Positions 28,075 through 36,534 of a stretch of 64,000 nucleotides of DNA are shown here, piece by piece. This DNA comes from Oscillospiraceae bacterium (lineage in GTDB: Bacteria; Bacillota; Clostridia; Oscillospirales; Oscillospiraceae): NCBI GenBank assembly GCA_015067495.1, contig SVMI01000001.1, forward strand, positions 310,001 through 374,000, given 5' to 3'. The notes beneath the pieces are model-generated. The model was not told where the DNA came from, made no database searches, and was given only the letters and a program-made list of their open reading frames with translations. The position numbers and the translations under genes were made by a program. Each line of letters opens with the position of its first letter. Within the stretch, counting starts at the first letter, position 1.

Positions 28075-29712
28075 ATGGTCATTACAGATTTTTTGGAGAG
28101 AAATGCACGGCTTTACGGGCAGGAGAGCTGCCTTGTGGAGATCAACCCTTCCGAGGAGCGGGACAAGGCGACCACTTGGTGGGATTTTAACCTGATCGAG
28201 AGTGCCAGTCAGGATGCCCCCTACCGCCGGGAAATGACGTGGAAGGATTTTGACCGCCGCGCCAACCGCTTTGCAAATCTCCTGCTGAGCCGCGGTCTGA
28301 AAAAGGGAACAAAGGTCGCGATTTTGCTGATGAACTGCATCGAGTGGCTGCCGGTCTATTTTGGCATCCTGAAGGCGGGCTGCATCGCCGTTCCTATGAA
28401 CTTCCGTTACAGCTCCGACGAGATCCAGTACTGCCTCGACCTTGCGGATGTGGAGGTTTTGGTGTTCGGCCCGGAATTTGTCAGCCGTATCGATGCCATC
28501 GAGAAGAACATTCCCGGTGTGAAGATGCTGTTTTACGTGGGCAAGAACGGCCCTGCTTATTCCGAGGACTGCATGTCGCTGCAGGGCTTCTGCTCCTCCA
28601 GCGCGCCTCCCATTGCCCTGACGGAAACCGACGATGCCGCTATCTATTTCTCCTCCGGCACCACGGGCTTCCCCAAGGCGATCCTGCACAACCATCTGTC
28701 GCTGGTGCATTCGTGCATGTGTGAGCAGAAGCACCACGGTCAGACCCGGGAGGATGTGTTCCTCTGCATCCCGCCGCTGTATCACACCGGCGCGAAGATG
28801 CACTGGTTCGGCTCGCTCCTTGCCGGCTCGAAGGCAGTTCTGCTCCGGGGCGTGAAGCCGGAGTGGATCCTCCGGGCGGTCACCGAGGAACGCTGCACCA
28901 TCGTGTGGCTGCTGGTGCCGTGGGCGCAGGATCTGCTGGATGCCATTGACGACGGTCGTGTGGATCTGAGCAAGTACCGCCTTGACCAGTGGCGGCTGAT
29001 GCACATCGGCGCACAGCCCGTTCCCCCCAGCCTGATCCACCGCTGGATGAAGATCTTCCCCCATCATCAGTATGACACCAACTACGGTCTTTCCGAGTCC
29101 ATCGGACCGGGCTGTGTCCATCTGGGTGTTGAAAATGTCCATAAGGTGGGTGCCATTGGCAAGCCCGGCTTCGGCTGGCAGGCACGGATCGTGGATGAGC
29201 ATGGCGTTGACGTCGCTGAGGGCGATGTGGGTGAGCTGATCGTCAAGGGCAACGGCGTGATGCAGTGCTACTACAAAAATCCCGAAGCCACCGCGGACGT
29301 TCTGAAGGACGGCTGGCTCTTCACCGGCGATATGGCGCGGGTGGATGAGGATGGCTTTATCTATCTGGTCGACCGCAAGAAGGACGTGGTCATCTCCGGC
29401 GGCGAAAATCTGTACCCCGTGCAGATCGAGGATTTCCTGCGCGCCTTCCACAAGATCAAGGACGTGGCGGTCATCGGTCTTCCCGATGCCCGCTTGGGCG
29501 AGATCGCCGCGGCGATCATCGAGCTCAAGGAGGGCGAGACCTGCACCGAGGCGGAGATCGACGAATTTTGCAAGGCGATGCCCCGCTACAAGCGTCCCCG
29601 AAAGATCTTCTTCGACAAGGTTCCCCGCAATCCCACCGGCAAGATCGAAAAGCCGGTGCTGCGTGAAAAGTATTGCCACGGTCGTCTTGTTGAGGTTCAG
29701 ATCACCGGCTAA
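28075..29712 (+). CDS. Acyl/aryl-CoA synthetase (AMP-forming)
   Basis: The start at 28075 lies 26 nt after the T-box terminator; a longer frame would begin inside the leader. The 545-residue class I adenylate-forming ligase shows YFSSGTTGFPKAI (P-loop), YGLSES, TGDMARVDEDGFIYLVDR and the catalytic lysine motif NPTGKIEKPVL. It makes an acyl-AMP and then an acyl-CoA. Because the operon also holds iorAB and paaK under a Phe T-box, an arylacetate or a related aromatic acid is the likely substrate, but the sequence alone does not fix it. Confidence 0.85.
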   Translation: MVITDFLERNARLYGQESCLVEINPSEERDKATTWWDFNLIESASQDAPYRREMTWKDFDRRANRFANLLLSRGLKKGTKVAILLMNCIEWLPVYFGILKAGCIAVPMNFRYSSDEIQYCLDLADVEVLVFGPEFVSRIDAIEKNIPGVKMLFYVGKNGPAYSEDCMSLQGFCSSSAPPIALTETDDAAIYFSSGTTGFPKAILHNHLSLVHSCMCEQKHHGQTREDVFLCIPPLYHTGAKMHWFGSLLAGSKAVLLRGVKPEWILRAVTEERCTIVWLLVPWAQDLLDAIDDGRVDLSKYRLDQWRLMHIGAQPVPPSLIHRWMKIFPHHQYDTNYGLSESIGPGCVHLGVENVHKVGAIGKPGFGWQARIVDEHGVDVAEGDVGELIVKGNGVMQCYYKNPEATADVLKDGWLFTGDMARVDEDGFIYLVDRKKDVVISGGENLYPVQIEDFLRAFHKIKDVAVIGLPDARLGEIAAAIIELKEGETCTEAEIDEFCKAMPRYKRPRKIFFDKVPRNPTGKIEKPVLREKYCHGRLVEVQITG

Positions 29713-29742
29713 TTTCTCTGCATACAGAAAGAAGGCATTTAT

Positions 29743-31305
29743 ATGGATATGGCAATCAAGATCGGAATGCTCGTGGTGTTTTTCGGCATCATGATCGGTG
29801 TTGGTCTTTACTGCCGCAAGCATTCGACAGATGTGGACGGCTTCGTCCTCGGCGGCAGAAGTGTCGGCCCGTGGCTGACGGCGTTCGCTTACGGTACATC
29901 CTATTTTTCCGCTGTCGTTTTTGTGGGCTATGCCGGTCAGTTCGGCTGGAAGTACGGTATCGCCGCCACATGGGCAGGCATCGGCAATGCCCTGATCGGC
30001 TCGCTGCTCGCATGGGCGGTCTTGGGTCGCAGAACCCGTGTCATGTCCCAGCATCTGGACAGCGCCACCATGCCCCAGTTCTTCGAAGCACGCTTCAACA
30101 GCAAGGCACTGAAGCTGGCGGCATCTGTGGTCATTTTCGTTTTCCTGATCCCCTATACCGCGTCGCTGTACAACGGCTTGAGCCGACTGTTCGGCATGGC
30201 GTTTGACATCGATTACTCCGTCTGTGTCATTGCTATGGCGGTGTTAACGGCGATCTACGTCATCGCCGGCGGCTATATGGCAACTGCCATCAACGATTTT
30301 ATTCAGGGCATCATCATGCTGGTGGGCATCGTCGCGGTGATCGCCGCGGTGCTGGCAAGCAAGGGCGGCTTTATGGAAGCACTGAACGGACTGGGACAGG
30401 TGTCTGATCCGACGGTTTCCGACACCCCCGGCATCTTCAACTCCTTCTTCGGCCCTGACCCCATCAATCTGCTGGGCGTGGTGCTGCTGACCAGCCTCGG
30501 CACATGGGGACTTCCCCAGATGGTGCAGAAATTTTACGCCATCAAGAGTGAAAAGGCGATCAACAAGGGCATGATCATTTCGACGATTTTTGCCATGGTC
30601 GTGGCAGGGGGCTGCTACTTTTTGGGCGGCTTCGGCAGACTCTTCTCCGATGAGATCGACATTGCCGCAGGCGGCTACGACTCCATCATTCCCACCATGC
30701 TGAGCAAGCTGTCTCCGATTTTGATCGCGGTGGTCGTGGTGCTGGTGCTGTCGGCTTCCATGTCCACGCTGTCTTCCCTCGTGCTGGCGTCCAGCTCCAC
30801 CCTGACCCTCGACTTCATCAAGGGTACGCTGGTCAAGAACCTGAGTCAGAAAAAGCAGCTGCTGATCATGCGTATTCTGATCGCGGTATTTATCGCAATC
30901 TCCGTCGTGATCGCGATCTTGCAGTACAAGTCCAACGTGACCTTTATTGCTCAGCTGATGGGCGTGTCATGGGGTGCGCTGGCAGGCGCATTTCTTGCGC
31001 CGTTCCTGTACGGTCTTTACTGGAAACGGGTGACGGCGGCATCTGTGTGGGTGAGCTTTGTATTTTCCACGGTTGTGATGCTGGCGAACATCTTCTTCAA
31101 GGATGCGTTCCCGGTGCTGCTGCAGTCGCCCATCAATGCAGGTGTGTTTTGCATGCTCGCAGGCTTGGTGATCGTGCCGATCGTGAGCCTTGTGACCAAA
31201 GCACCTGCCAAGGAGCATATCGAGAAGGTATTCTCCTGCTATGATAAAAAAGTGGTGGTATCTGTCACCGATGCCATCGGAGAACCTATAAATAAGGAGG
31301 AGTAA
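29743..31305 (+). CDS. Sodium:solute symporter (SSS family)
   Basis: A 520-residue membrane protein with about 13 hydrophobic segments and the SSS signatures GGRSVGPWLTAFAYGTSYFS at the start and a central GTWGLPQMVQKFYAIKSEKA. These proteins drive uptake with Na+; family members carry proline, pantothenate, sugars, or monocarboxylates including phenylacetate. Its place between an acyl-CoA ligase and iorAB suggests uptake of an aromatic carboxylate. It ends 2 nt before iorA. Confidence 0.85.
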   Translation: MDMAIKIGMLVVFFGIMIGVGLYCRKHSTDVDGFVLGGRSVGPWLTAFAYGTSYFSAVVFVGYAGQFGWKYGIAATWAGIGNALIGSLLAWAVLGRRTRVMSQHLDSATMPQFFEARFNSKALKLAASVVIFVFLIPYTASLYNGLSRLFGMAFDIDYSVCVIAMAVLTAIYVIAGGYMATAINDFIQGIIMLVGIVAVIAAVLASKGGFMEALNGLGQVSDPTVSDTPGIFNSFFGPDPINLLGVVLLTSLGTWGLPQMVQKFYAIKSEKAINKGMIISTIFAMVVAGGCYFLGGFGRLFSDEIDIAAGGYDSIIPTMLSKLSPILIAVVVVLVLSASMSTLSSLVLASSSTLTLDFIKGTLVKNLSQKKQLLIMRILIAVFIAISVVIAILQYKSNVTFIAQLMGVSWGALAGAFLAPFLYGLYWKRVTAASVWVSFVFSTVVMLANIFFKDAFPVLLQSPINAGVFCMLAGLVIVPIVSLVTKAPAKEHIEKVFSCYDKKVVVSVTDAIGEPINKEE

Positions 31306-31307
31306 GC

Positions 31308-33047
31308 ATGAAACAGCTGATTCTGGGCAACGAAGCCGTTGCCCGCGGATTATACGAGGCAGGATGCAGCTTTGTGTCCAGCTACCCCGGTACACCCAGC
31401 ACCGAAATCACCGAAGCCGTTGCAAAATATCCCGAGGTCTACGCAGAGTGGGCGCCCAATGAGAAGGTGGCGATGGAAGCAGCCTTCGGCGCAGCTCTGG
31501 CAGGTCGCCGCAGCTTCTGCGGCATGAAGCATGTTGGATTGAATGTGGCTGCCGATCCGCTGTTTACCATTTCCTACACCGGCGTCAATGCGGGTATGGT
31601 CATCGGTGTTGCGGACGATGCGGGCATGCACTCTTCGCAGAATGAGCAGGACTCCCGCCACTACGCAAGAGCCGCCAAGATCCCCATGCTGGAGCCGTCG
31701 GACTCTGCCGAAGCCCTCGCTTTTGCAAAGCTGGCTTACCAGCTGTCCGAGCAGTTTGACACCCCGGTGCTTCTGAAGATGTGTACCCGCGTTTCCCACT
31801 CCCAAAGTGTGGTGGAGACCGGCGAGCGTGTGGAAGTGACCAAGGAATATCAGAAGGACATCGCCAAGTACGTCATGATGCCCGGCAACGCCAAGAAGCG
31901 TCATCCTGTGGTGGAGGCGCGTACCAAGGCACTGATCGCGTACGCGGAGACCGCGGACATCAACCGGGTCGAGGCGGGTACGGATAACAGCATCGGCATC
32001 ATCACCTCCTCTACCGCTTACCAGTACGTGAAGGAGGTCTGCGGCGATACCTACCCGGTGCTGAAGCTGGGTATGATCTGGCCCATGCCCGTGGAGAAGA
32101 TCAAGGCGTTTGCCGCTTCTGTCGAAAAACTGGTGATCGTGGAGGAGCTGGACGGCTTTATTGAGTGCCACTGCCGGGATCTGGGCATTGACTGCGTTGG
32201 CAAGGAGAATTTCTCCAACATCGATGAGCTGATGCCTCTGACTGTCGCGTCCAAGCTGGCTGAGGTTTGGGAAGTGGGCGCGAAGCTGGATGCGGCGATC
32301 CCGCCCAGACCGCCTGTCATGTGCGCCGGCTGCCCCCACAGAGGTCTGTTTTACACCTTGAAAAAGAACAAGCTCACCGTTCTCGGTGACATTGGCTGCT
32401 ATACTTTGGGCGCAGTCGCTCCGCTGGCGGCGGTGGACAGCGTCATCTGCATGGGCGCATCCGTTTCGGGTCTGCACGGCTTTTCCAAGTCCCAGCAGGG
32501 TGCTATGGATAACAAAACGGTTGCGGTTATTGGTGATTCTACCTTCATGCATTCCGGCATCACGGGTCTTGTCAACATGGCGTATAACGAGTCCAATGCC
32601 ACCGTGATCATCGTGGACAACTCCATCACCGGCATGACCGGTCACCAGCAGAACCCCACCACCGGCTTCAACCTGAAGGGCGACCCCTGCGCCAAGATCG
32701 ATCTGGAGACGCTGTGCCGTGCTGTCGGCATCAAGCGGGTTCGGGTCATCGATCCGTATAACCTTGCAGAGTGTGACGCGGTAATCAAGGAGGAGCTGGC
32801 AGCCAACGAGCCGTCGGTTATCATATCCCGCCGTCCCTGCGCGCTGCTGAAGTATGTCAAGCACAAAAAACCCCTGACAGTGGATGCGGACAAGTGTGTC
32901 GGCTGCAAGGCGTGCATGAAGATCGGCTGCCCTGCCATCAGCATCATCGATGGCAAGGCAAAGGTAGACAGCACCCAGTGCGTCGGCTGCGGCGTTTGCG
33001 AGCAGCTGTGTAAGTTTGGCGCGCTGCAGGGCGCAAAGGAGGAATGA
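31308..33047 (+). CDS. iorA: Indolepyruvate:ferredoxin oxidoreductase, alpha subunit
   Basis: A 579-residue IorA. The N-terminal pyruvate:ferredoxin-oxidoreductase-like domain has SSYPGTPSTEITE; the TPP-binding half has MCAGCPHRGLFY, GDIGCYTLGAVAPL and NSITGMTGHQ. Two ferredoxin motifs close the protein: CVGCKACMKIGCP and CVGCGVCEQLCKFG. With IorB it interconverts arylpyruvates plus CoA and arylacetyl-CoA plus CO2, using ferredoxin. The reaction is reversible, and in some anaerobes it runs towards the arylpyruvate. An ATGA overlap brings it close to iorB. Confidence 0.96.
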   Translation: MKQLILGNEAVARGLYEAGCSFVSSYPGTPSTEITEAVAKYPEVYAEWAPNEKVAMEAAFGAALAGRRSFCGMKHVGLNVAADPLFTISYTGVNAGMVIGVADDAGMHSSQNEQDSRHYARAAKIPMLEPSDSAEALAFAKLAYQLSEQFDTPVLLKMCTRVSHSQSVVETGERVEVTKEYQKDIAKYVMMPGNAKKRHPVVEARTKALIAYAETADINRVEAGTDNSIGIITSSTAYQYVKEVCGDTYPVLKLGMIWPMPVEKIKAFAASVEKLVIVEELDGFIECHCRDLGIDCVGKENFSNIDELMPLTVASKLAEVWEVGAKLDAAIPPRPPVMCAGCPHRGLFYTLKKNKLTVLGDIGCYTLGAVAPLAAVDSVICMGASVSGLHGFSKSQQGAMDNKTVAVIGDSTFMHSGITGLVNMAYNESNATVIIVDNSITGMTGHQQNPTTGFNLKGDPCAKIDLETLCRAVGIKRVRVIDPYNLAECDAVIKEELAANEPSVIISRRPCALLKYVKHKKPLTVDADKCVGCKACMKIGCPAISIIDGKAKVDSTQCVGCGVCEQLCKFGALQGAKEE

Positions 33048-33049
33048 TC

Positions 33050-33622
33050 ATGAAAACACAAAATGTGATGATCGTTGGTGTCGGCGGTCAGGGAAGCCTG
33101 CTGGCATCCAAGCTGCTGGGTCGCCTGCTCCTGAGCAAGGGCTATGACATCAAGGTCTCTGAGGTCCATGGCATGAGCCAGCGCGGCGGCAGCGTTGTTA
33201 CGTATGTTCGCTTCGGCGATAAGGTCTATTCTCCCGTCATCGACAAGGGTCAGGCGGATTATATCGTGTCCTTCGAGCTGCTGGAAGCCGCCCGCTGGAC
33301 GGAGTACTTAAGGCCCGGCGGAAAAATCATCGCCAACACCCAGAAGATCAACCCCATGCCCGTGATCATCGGTGCGGCGGAATATCCTGAGGATCTGGAA
33401 GGCAAAATGCGCGCTGCGGGCATTGATCTGGATGCCATCGACGCGCTGACCTTGGCGGAGCAGGCAGGCTCGTCCAAGGCGGTCAATCTGGTGCTGATGG
33501 GTCGTCTTTCCACCTATTTCGACATTCCCGAGGAGGAGTGGATGCAGGCGATCGAAGCCAGCGTCCCCGGGAAATTCCTCGAAATGAACAAAACCGCATT
33601 CAAGCTTGGCACACAAGCATAA
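33050..33622 (+). CDS. iorB: Indolepyruvate:ferredoxin oxidoreductase, beta subunit
   Basis: ATG at 33050 is preferred because AAAGGAGG (33036-33042) lies 7 nt upstream, whereas the ATG at 33044 lies only 1 nt from it. The 190-residue protein is the gamma-like subunit of 2-oxoacid oxidoreductases: VGVGGQGSLLASKLLG at the start, then SEVHGMSQRGGSVVTYVR. It completes the IorAB heterodimer. The start follows the iorA stop by 2 nt. Confidence 0.95.
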   Translation: MKTQNVMIVGVGGQGSLLASKLLGRLLLSKGYDIKVSEVHGMSQRGGSVVTYVRFGDKVYSPVIDKGQADYIVSFELLEAARWTEYLRPGGKIIANTQKINPMPVIIGAAEYPEDLEGKMRAAGIDLDAIDALTLAEQAGSSKAVNLVLMGRLSTYFDIPEEEWMQAIEASVPGKFLEMNKTAFKLGTQA

Positions 33623-33639
33623 AGAAGGAGATGGCGCAA

Positions 33640-34938
33640 ATGCCGAACTATTATCAACCTGAAATTGAAACCATGCCCTATGACCAGCTTTGCGCGCTGC
33701 AAAATGAGCGCTTTCTGAAGCAGGTACGCCACGTGTGGGACAATGTTCCCTATTACCGCAAGAAGATGGAGGAAAAAGGTGTCACCCCCGACGACATCCA
33801 GTCCATCGACGATCTTTACAAGCTGCCCTTTTTGTGCAAGGACGATCTGCGGGAGGCCTATCCCTACGGTCTGATGGGCAAGCCCCTCTCCGAGTGCGTG
33901 CGCATCCAGTCCACCTCCGGCACCACCGGCAAACGCGTTGTGGCATTCTACACCCAGCATGACATCGATCTGTGGGAGGATTGCTGCGCCCGCGCCATCG
34001 TGGCGGCAGGCGGCACCAAGGAGGACGTTGTCCATGTTTCCTATGGCTACGGGCTGTTCACCGGCGGTCCGGGTCTCAACGGCGGCTCTCACAGGGTGGG
34101 ATGTCTGACCCTGCCCATGTCCTCCGGCAACACCGAGCGTCAGCTGCAGTTCATGACGGATCTCGGCTCTACCATCCTCTGCTGCACCCCCTCTTATGCG
34201 GCATATCTGGCGGAATCCATCTACGAAAAAGGTCTGCGGGATCAGATCAAGCTGAGAGCAGGCATTTTCGGTGCCGAAGCATGGAGCGAGGATATGCGTC
34301 ACGACATTGAGAATAAGCTGGGCATCAAGGCGTATGATATTTACGGTCTGACCGAGACCTCCGGCCCGGGCGTCGCCTTTGAATGCAGCGAGCAGACCGG
34401 TATGCACATCAACGAGGATCACTTCATCGCCGAGATCATCGATCCCGACACCGGCGAGGTGCTGCCTGAGGGCAGCAAGGGCGAGCTGGTCTTCACCGCC
34501 ATCACAAAGGAGGCCTTCCCGCTGCTGCGGTACCGTACCCGTGACATCTGCATTCTGAGCCGCAAGAAGTGTTCCTGCGGCAGAACCCATGTCAAGATGT
34601 CCAAGCCCATGGGTCGCTCTGACGATATGCTGATCATCCGTGGCGTCAATGTGTTCCCGTCCCAGATCGAGACCGTTCTGATGCAGCAGGGCTATCCTGC
34701 CAATTATCAGATCATCGTGGATCGGGTAAACAATTCCGATACCTTCGAGATCATGGTGGAAATGAATCCCGAGATGTTCTCCGACTCCCTCGCCAAGATC
34801 GCCGCCGCCGAAAAGAAGCTGGTGGAGGCACTGAAGGCAATGCTGGGCATCGCCGCCAAGGTCAAGCTGGTTGCGCCCAAGACCATCACCCGCAGCGAGG
34901 GCAAAGCCGTCCGTGTCATTGACAAGCGTAAGATTTAA
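33640..34938 (+). CDS. paaK: Phenylacetate-CoA ligase family protein
   Basis: ATG at 33640, 9 nt after AAGGAG, is preferred over an ATG directly abutting that site at 33631. The 432-residue protein has the PaaK pattern: QSTSGTTGKRVVAFYT (P-loop), YDIYGLTETSGPGVAFEC, YRTRDICIL, and MSKPMGRSDDMLIIRGVNVF. It activates phenylacetate or related aryl acids with ATP and CoA. A second CoA ligase in one operon suggests either two aryl acids or two steps. Such ligases usually lie beside iorAB in anaerobes. Confidence 0.93.
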   Translation: MPNYYQPEIETMPYDQLCALQNERFLKQVRHVWDNVPYYRKKMEEKGVTPDDIQSIDDLYKLPFLCKDDLREAYPYGLMGKPLSECVRIQSTSGTTGKRVVAFYTQHDIDLWEDCCARAIVAAGGTKEDVVHVSYGYGLFTGGPGLNGGSHRVGCLTLPMSSGNTERQLQFMTDLGSTILCCTPSYAAYLAESIYEKGLRDQIKLRAGIFGAEAWSEDMRHDIENKLGIKAYDIYGLTETSGPGVAFECSEQTGMHINEDHFIAEIIDPDTGEVLPEGSKGELVFTAITKEAFPLLRYRTRDICILSRKKCSCGRTHVKMSKPMGRSDDMLIIRGVNVFPSQIETVLMQQGYPANYQIIVDRVNNSDTFEIMVEMNPEMFSDSLAKIAAAEKKLVEALKAMLGIAAKVKLVAPKTITRSEGKAVRVIDKRKI

Positions 34939-34950
34939 GGAGGCTGTACT

Positions 34951-35382
34951 ATGAGTATTCATCAGATTTCTGTGTTTCTGGAAAACCGCACCGGTCAGCT
35001 GGCGGAGATCACCGCGCTGCTGGCAAAAAACGGTGTGGACATCCGCGCCATCTCCATCGCCGAGACCGCGGACTACGGTCTTGCCCGTATGATCGTGGAT
35101 GATGCGCCCAAGGCAAGCAATATCCTGCTGCAGCACGGCGACATTCTGTCCATGACTCCCGTATGGGCGGTGGAAGTGCCGGACAAGCCTGCCGGTCTTG
35201 CGGATCTGCTGCAGACGCTGGCGGAAAGCCATATCGACGTGGAGTATATGTATTCGCTGTTTACCCATCGTGACGGCTATGCCTACATGGTGCTGCGCAT
35301 TTCAGATGAGGAGAAATTCACCGCTGCGCTGACCGCACACGGCATCAAGGTCGTGGGTGGGGAAGAGCTGGGTCTGAAGTAA
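34951..35382 (+). CDS. Tandem ACT-domain protein
   Basis: A 143-residue protein made of two ACT domains (about 1-68 and 69-143). The first starts HQISVFLENRTGQLAEI and the second has VEVPDKPAGLADLLQTLAE; both show the ligand-binding G/A-L turn of amino-acid sensors. Proteins like this sit next to paaK-iorAB in many anaerobes. An amino acid, probably an aromatic one, is the expected ligand, giving a post-translational control point on the ligase or the oxidoreductase. It overlaps the next gene by TAATG. Confidence 0.88.
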   Translation: MSIHQISVFLENRTGQLAEITALLAKNGVDIRAISIAETADYGLARMIVDDAPKASNILLQHGDILSMTPVWAVEVPDKPAGLADLLQTLAESHIDVEYMYSLFTHRDGYAYMVLRISDEEKFTAALTAHGIKVVGGEELGLK

Positions 35383-35951
35383 TGGGCAAAAAGCTTCTTG
35401 ATCTGTTTCTGACCTTTTTCAAGATCGGCGCGTTCACCTTTGGCGGCGGCTATGCCATGATCCCTGTCATTGAGGAAATCTGCGTCGAAAAGAAGCTGTG
35501 GATCACCCATGAGGATATGGTCAATGTGACGGTCATCGCCGAGTCCACACCCGGCCCCATCGCCATCAACTGCGCCACCTTCGTCGGCTACAAGCAGGGC
35601 AAATTCTGGGGCGCGGTGGCGGCGACGCTGGGCGTTGTGATGCCGTCGTTTATCATCATCTACCTGATCTCCATGTTTTTCAACAACTTGCTGGAGTTTC
35701 CTATCGTCACCAATGCCTTCCGGGGCATTAAGATCGGTGTGGGTCTGCTGATCGTCAACGCGGGCATCAATATGGGCAAAAAAATCCCTAAAAAGCCCCT
35801 GCCGATGAGCATTCTGGCGGTATCTGTGGCACTGATGCTGGCGGCAAGCTTTTTGAGCTGGAACTTGAGTACCATCGTCATGATCGTGGCGGCGGGTGTG
35901 ATCGGTCTGGCGCTCTTTGCGCTGCAGCAGAGGGGAGGGAAGGCATCGTGA
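35382..35951 (+). CDS. Half-size CHR (chromate transporter family) protein 1
   Basis: A 189-residue membrane protein with the CHR motifs FTFGGGYAMIPVI and ESTPGPIAINCATFVGY. Two half-size units encoded together form one transporter. Family annotation as chromate transporter comes from ChrA; in this operon, induced by lack of Phe-tRNA charging, the physiological substrate is probably an organic or inorganic anion linked to aryl-acid metabolism. Substrate unknown. Confidence 0.88.
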   Translation: MGKKLLDLFLTFFKIGAFTFGGGYAMIPVIEEICVEKKLWITHEDMVNVTVIAESTPGPIAINCATFVGYKQGKFWGAVAATLGVVMPSFIIIYLISMFFNNLLEFPIVTNAFRGIKIGVGLLIVNAGINMGKKIPKKPLPMSILAVSVALMLAASFLSWNLSTIVMIVAAGVIGLALFALQQRGGKAS

Positions 35952-36490
35952 TCTACCTTGAACTCCTTTTGGGCTTTTTGCAGGTTGGCTGCTTTGCCTT
36001 CGGCGGCGCCTATGCGGCGATCCCGCTGATCCGGGATGTGGTGCTTTCCTACGGCTGGATCACCGAGGAAAAGCTCTCCTACATGATCGCCATCGCAGAA
36101 TCCACCCCCGGACCCATCATGGTAAATCTCGCCACCTACATCGGCAGCGAGCAGGGCGGTATTCTGGGCGCGGCGATCGCCACCACTTCGGTTATTCTGC
36201 CTGCGTTCCTGATCATGATTTTGGCGGTGGTGGTTTTGAACAAAGCCATCAAAAACCGCTACGTGCAGGCGACCTTGGCGGCGATCACCCCCTGCATCAT
36301 CGGCATCATCTTCGCCACCGGCGCAGAAATGACCATCCATGCCATCACCGGCATGTGGGAGATCCTTCTCGGCGCGGTGCTGGCAGTGATCCTCTTCGGC
36401 GCACGCTTTGTGCTGAAGAAAAAAATCTCGACCATCGCTTTCATCGGCATCTCCGCGGTGCTGGGCGTTCTGGTATTTAGCTTTGTGTAA
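35948..36490 (+). CDS. Half-size CHR (chromate transporter family) protein 2
   Basis: The GTG start at 35948 overlaps the stop of the partner gene. The 180-residue protein has CFAFGGAYAAIPLIRDV and ESTPGPIMVNLATYIGS, the same motifs as its partner in the N-terminal half. It is the last gene of the T-box operon and is followed by a strong terminator. Confidence 0.88.
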   Translation: MIYLELLLGFLQVGCFAFGGAYAAIPLIRDVVLSYGWITEEKLSYMIAIAESTPGPIMVNLATYIGSEQGGILGAAIATTSVILPAFLIMILAVVVLNKAIKNRYVQATLAAITPCIIGIIFATGAEMTIHAITGMWEILLGAVLAVILFGARFVLKKKISTIAFIGISAVLGVLVFSFV

Positions 36491-36493
36491 CAA

Positions 36494-36523
36494 AAAATCC
36501 CGCTGCAGCTGCAGCGGGATTTT
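36494..36523. terminator. Bidirectional terminator ending the ior operon and folD
   Basis: The perfect 15-bp palindrome AAAATCCCGCTGCAG/CTGCAGCGGGATTTT lies between convergent genes. Confidence 0.85.
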
Positions 36524-36534
36524 CATGTATCGCA

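Noticed and set aside
28075..34938. Operon as a plain aromatic amino acid degradation pathway
   Set aside because: Not excluded, but a starvation-sensing T-box would turn on degradation when the amino acid is scarce, so biosynthetic salvage is the better reading.
35382..36490. Chromate resistance locus
   Set aside because: The only support is the family name. The genes overlap and belong to a Phe T-box operon and no other chromate or sulfate gene is nearby.
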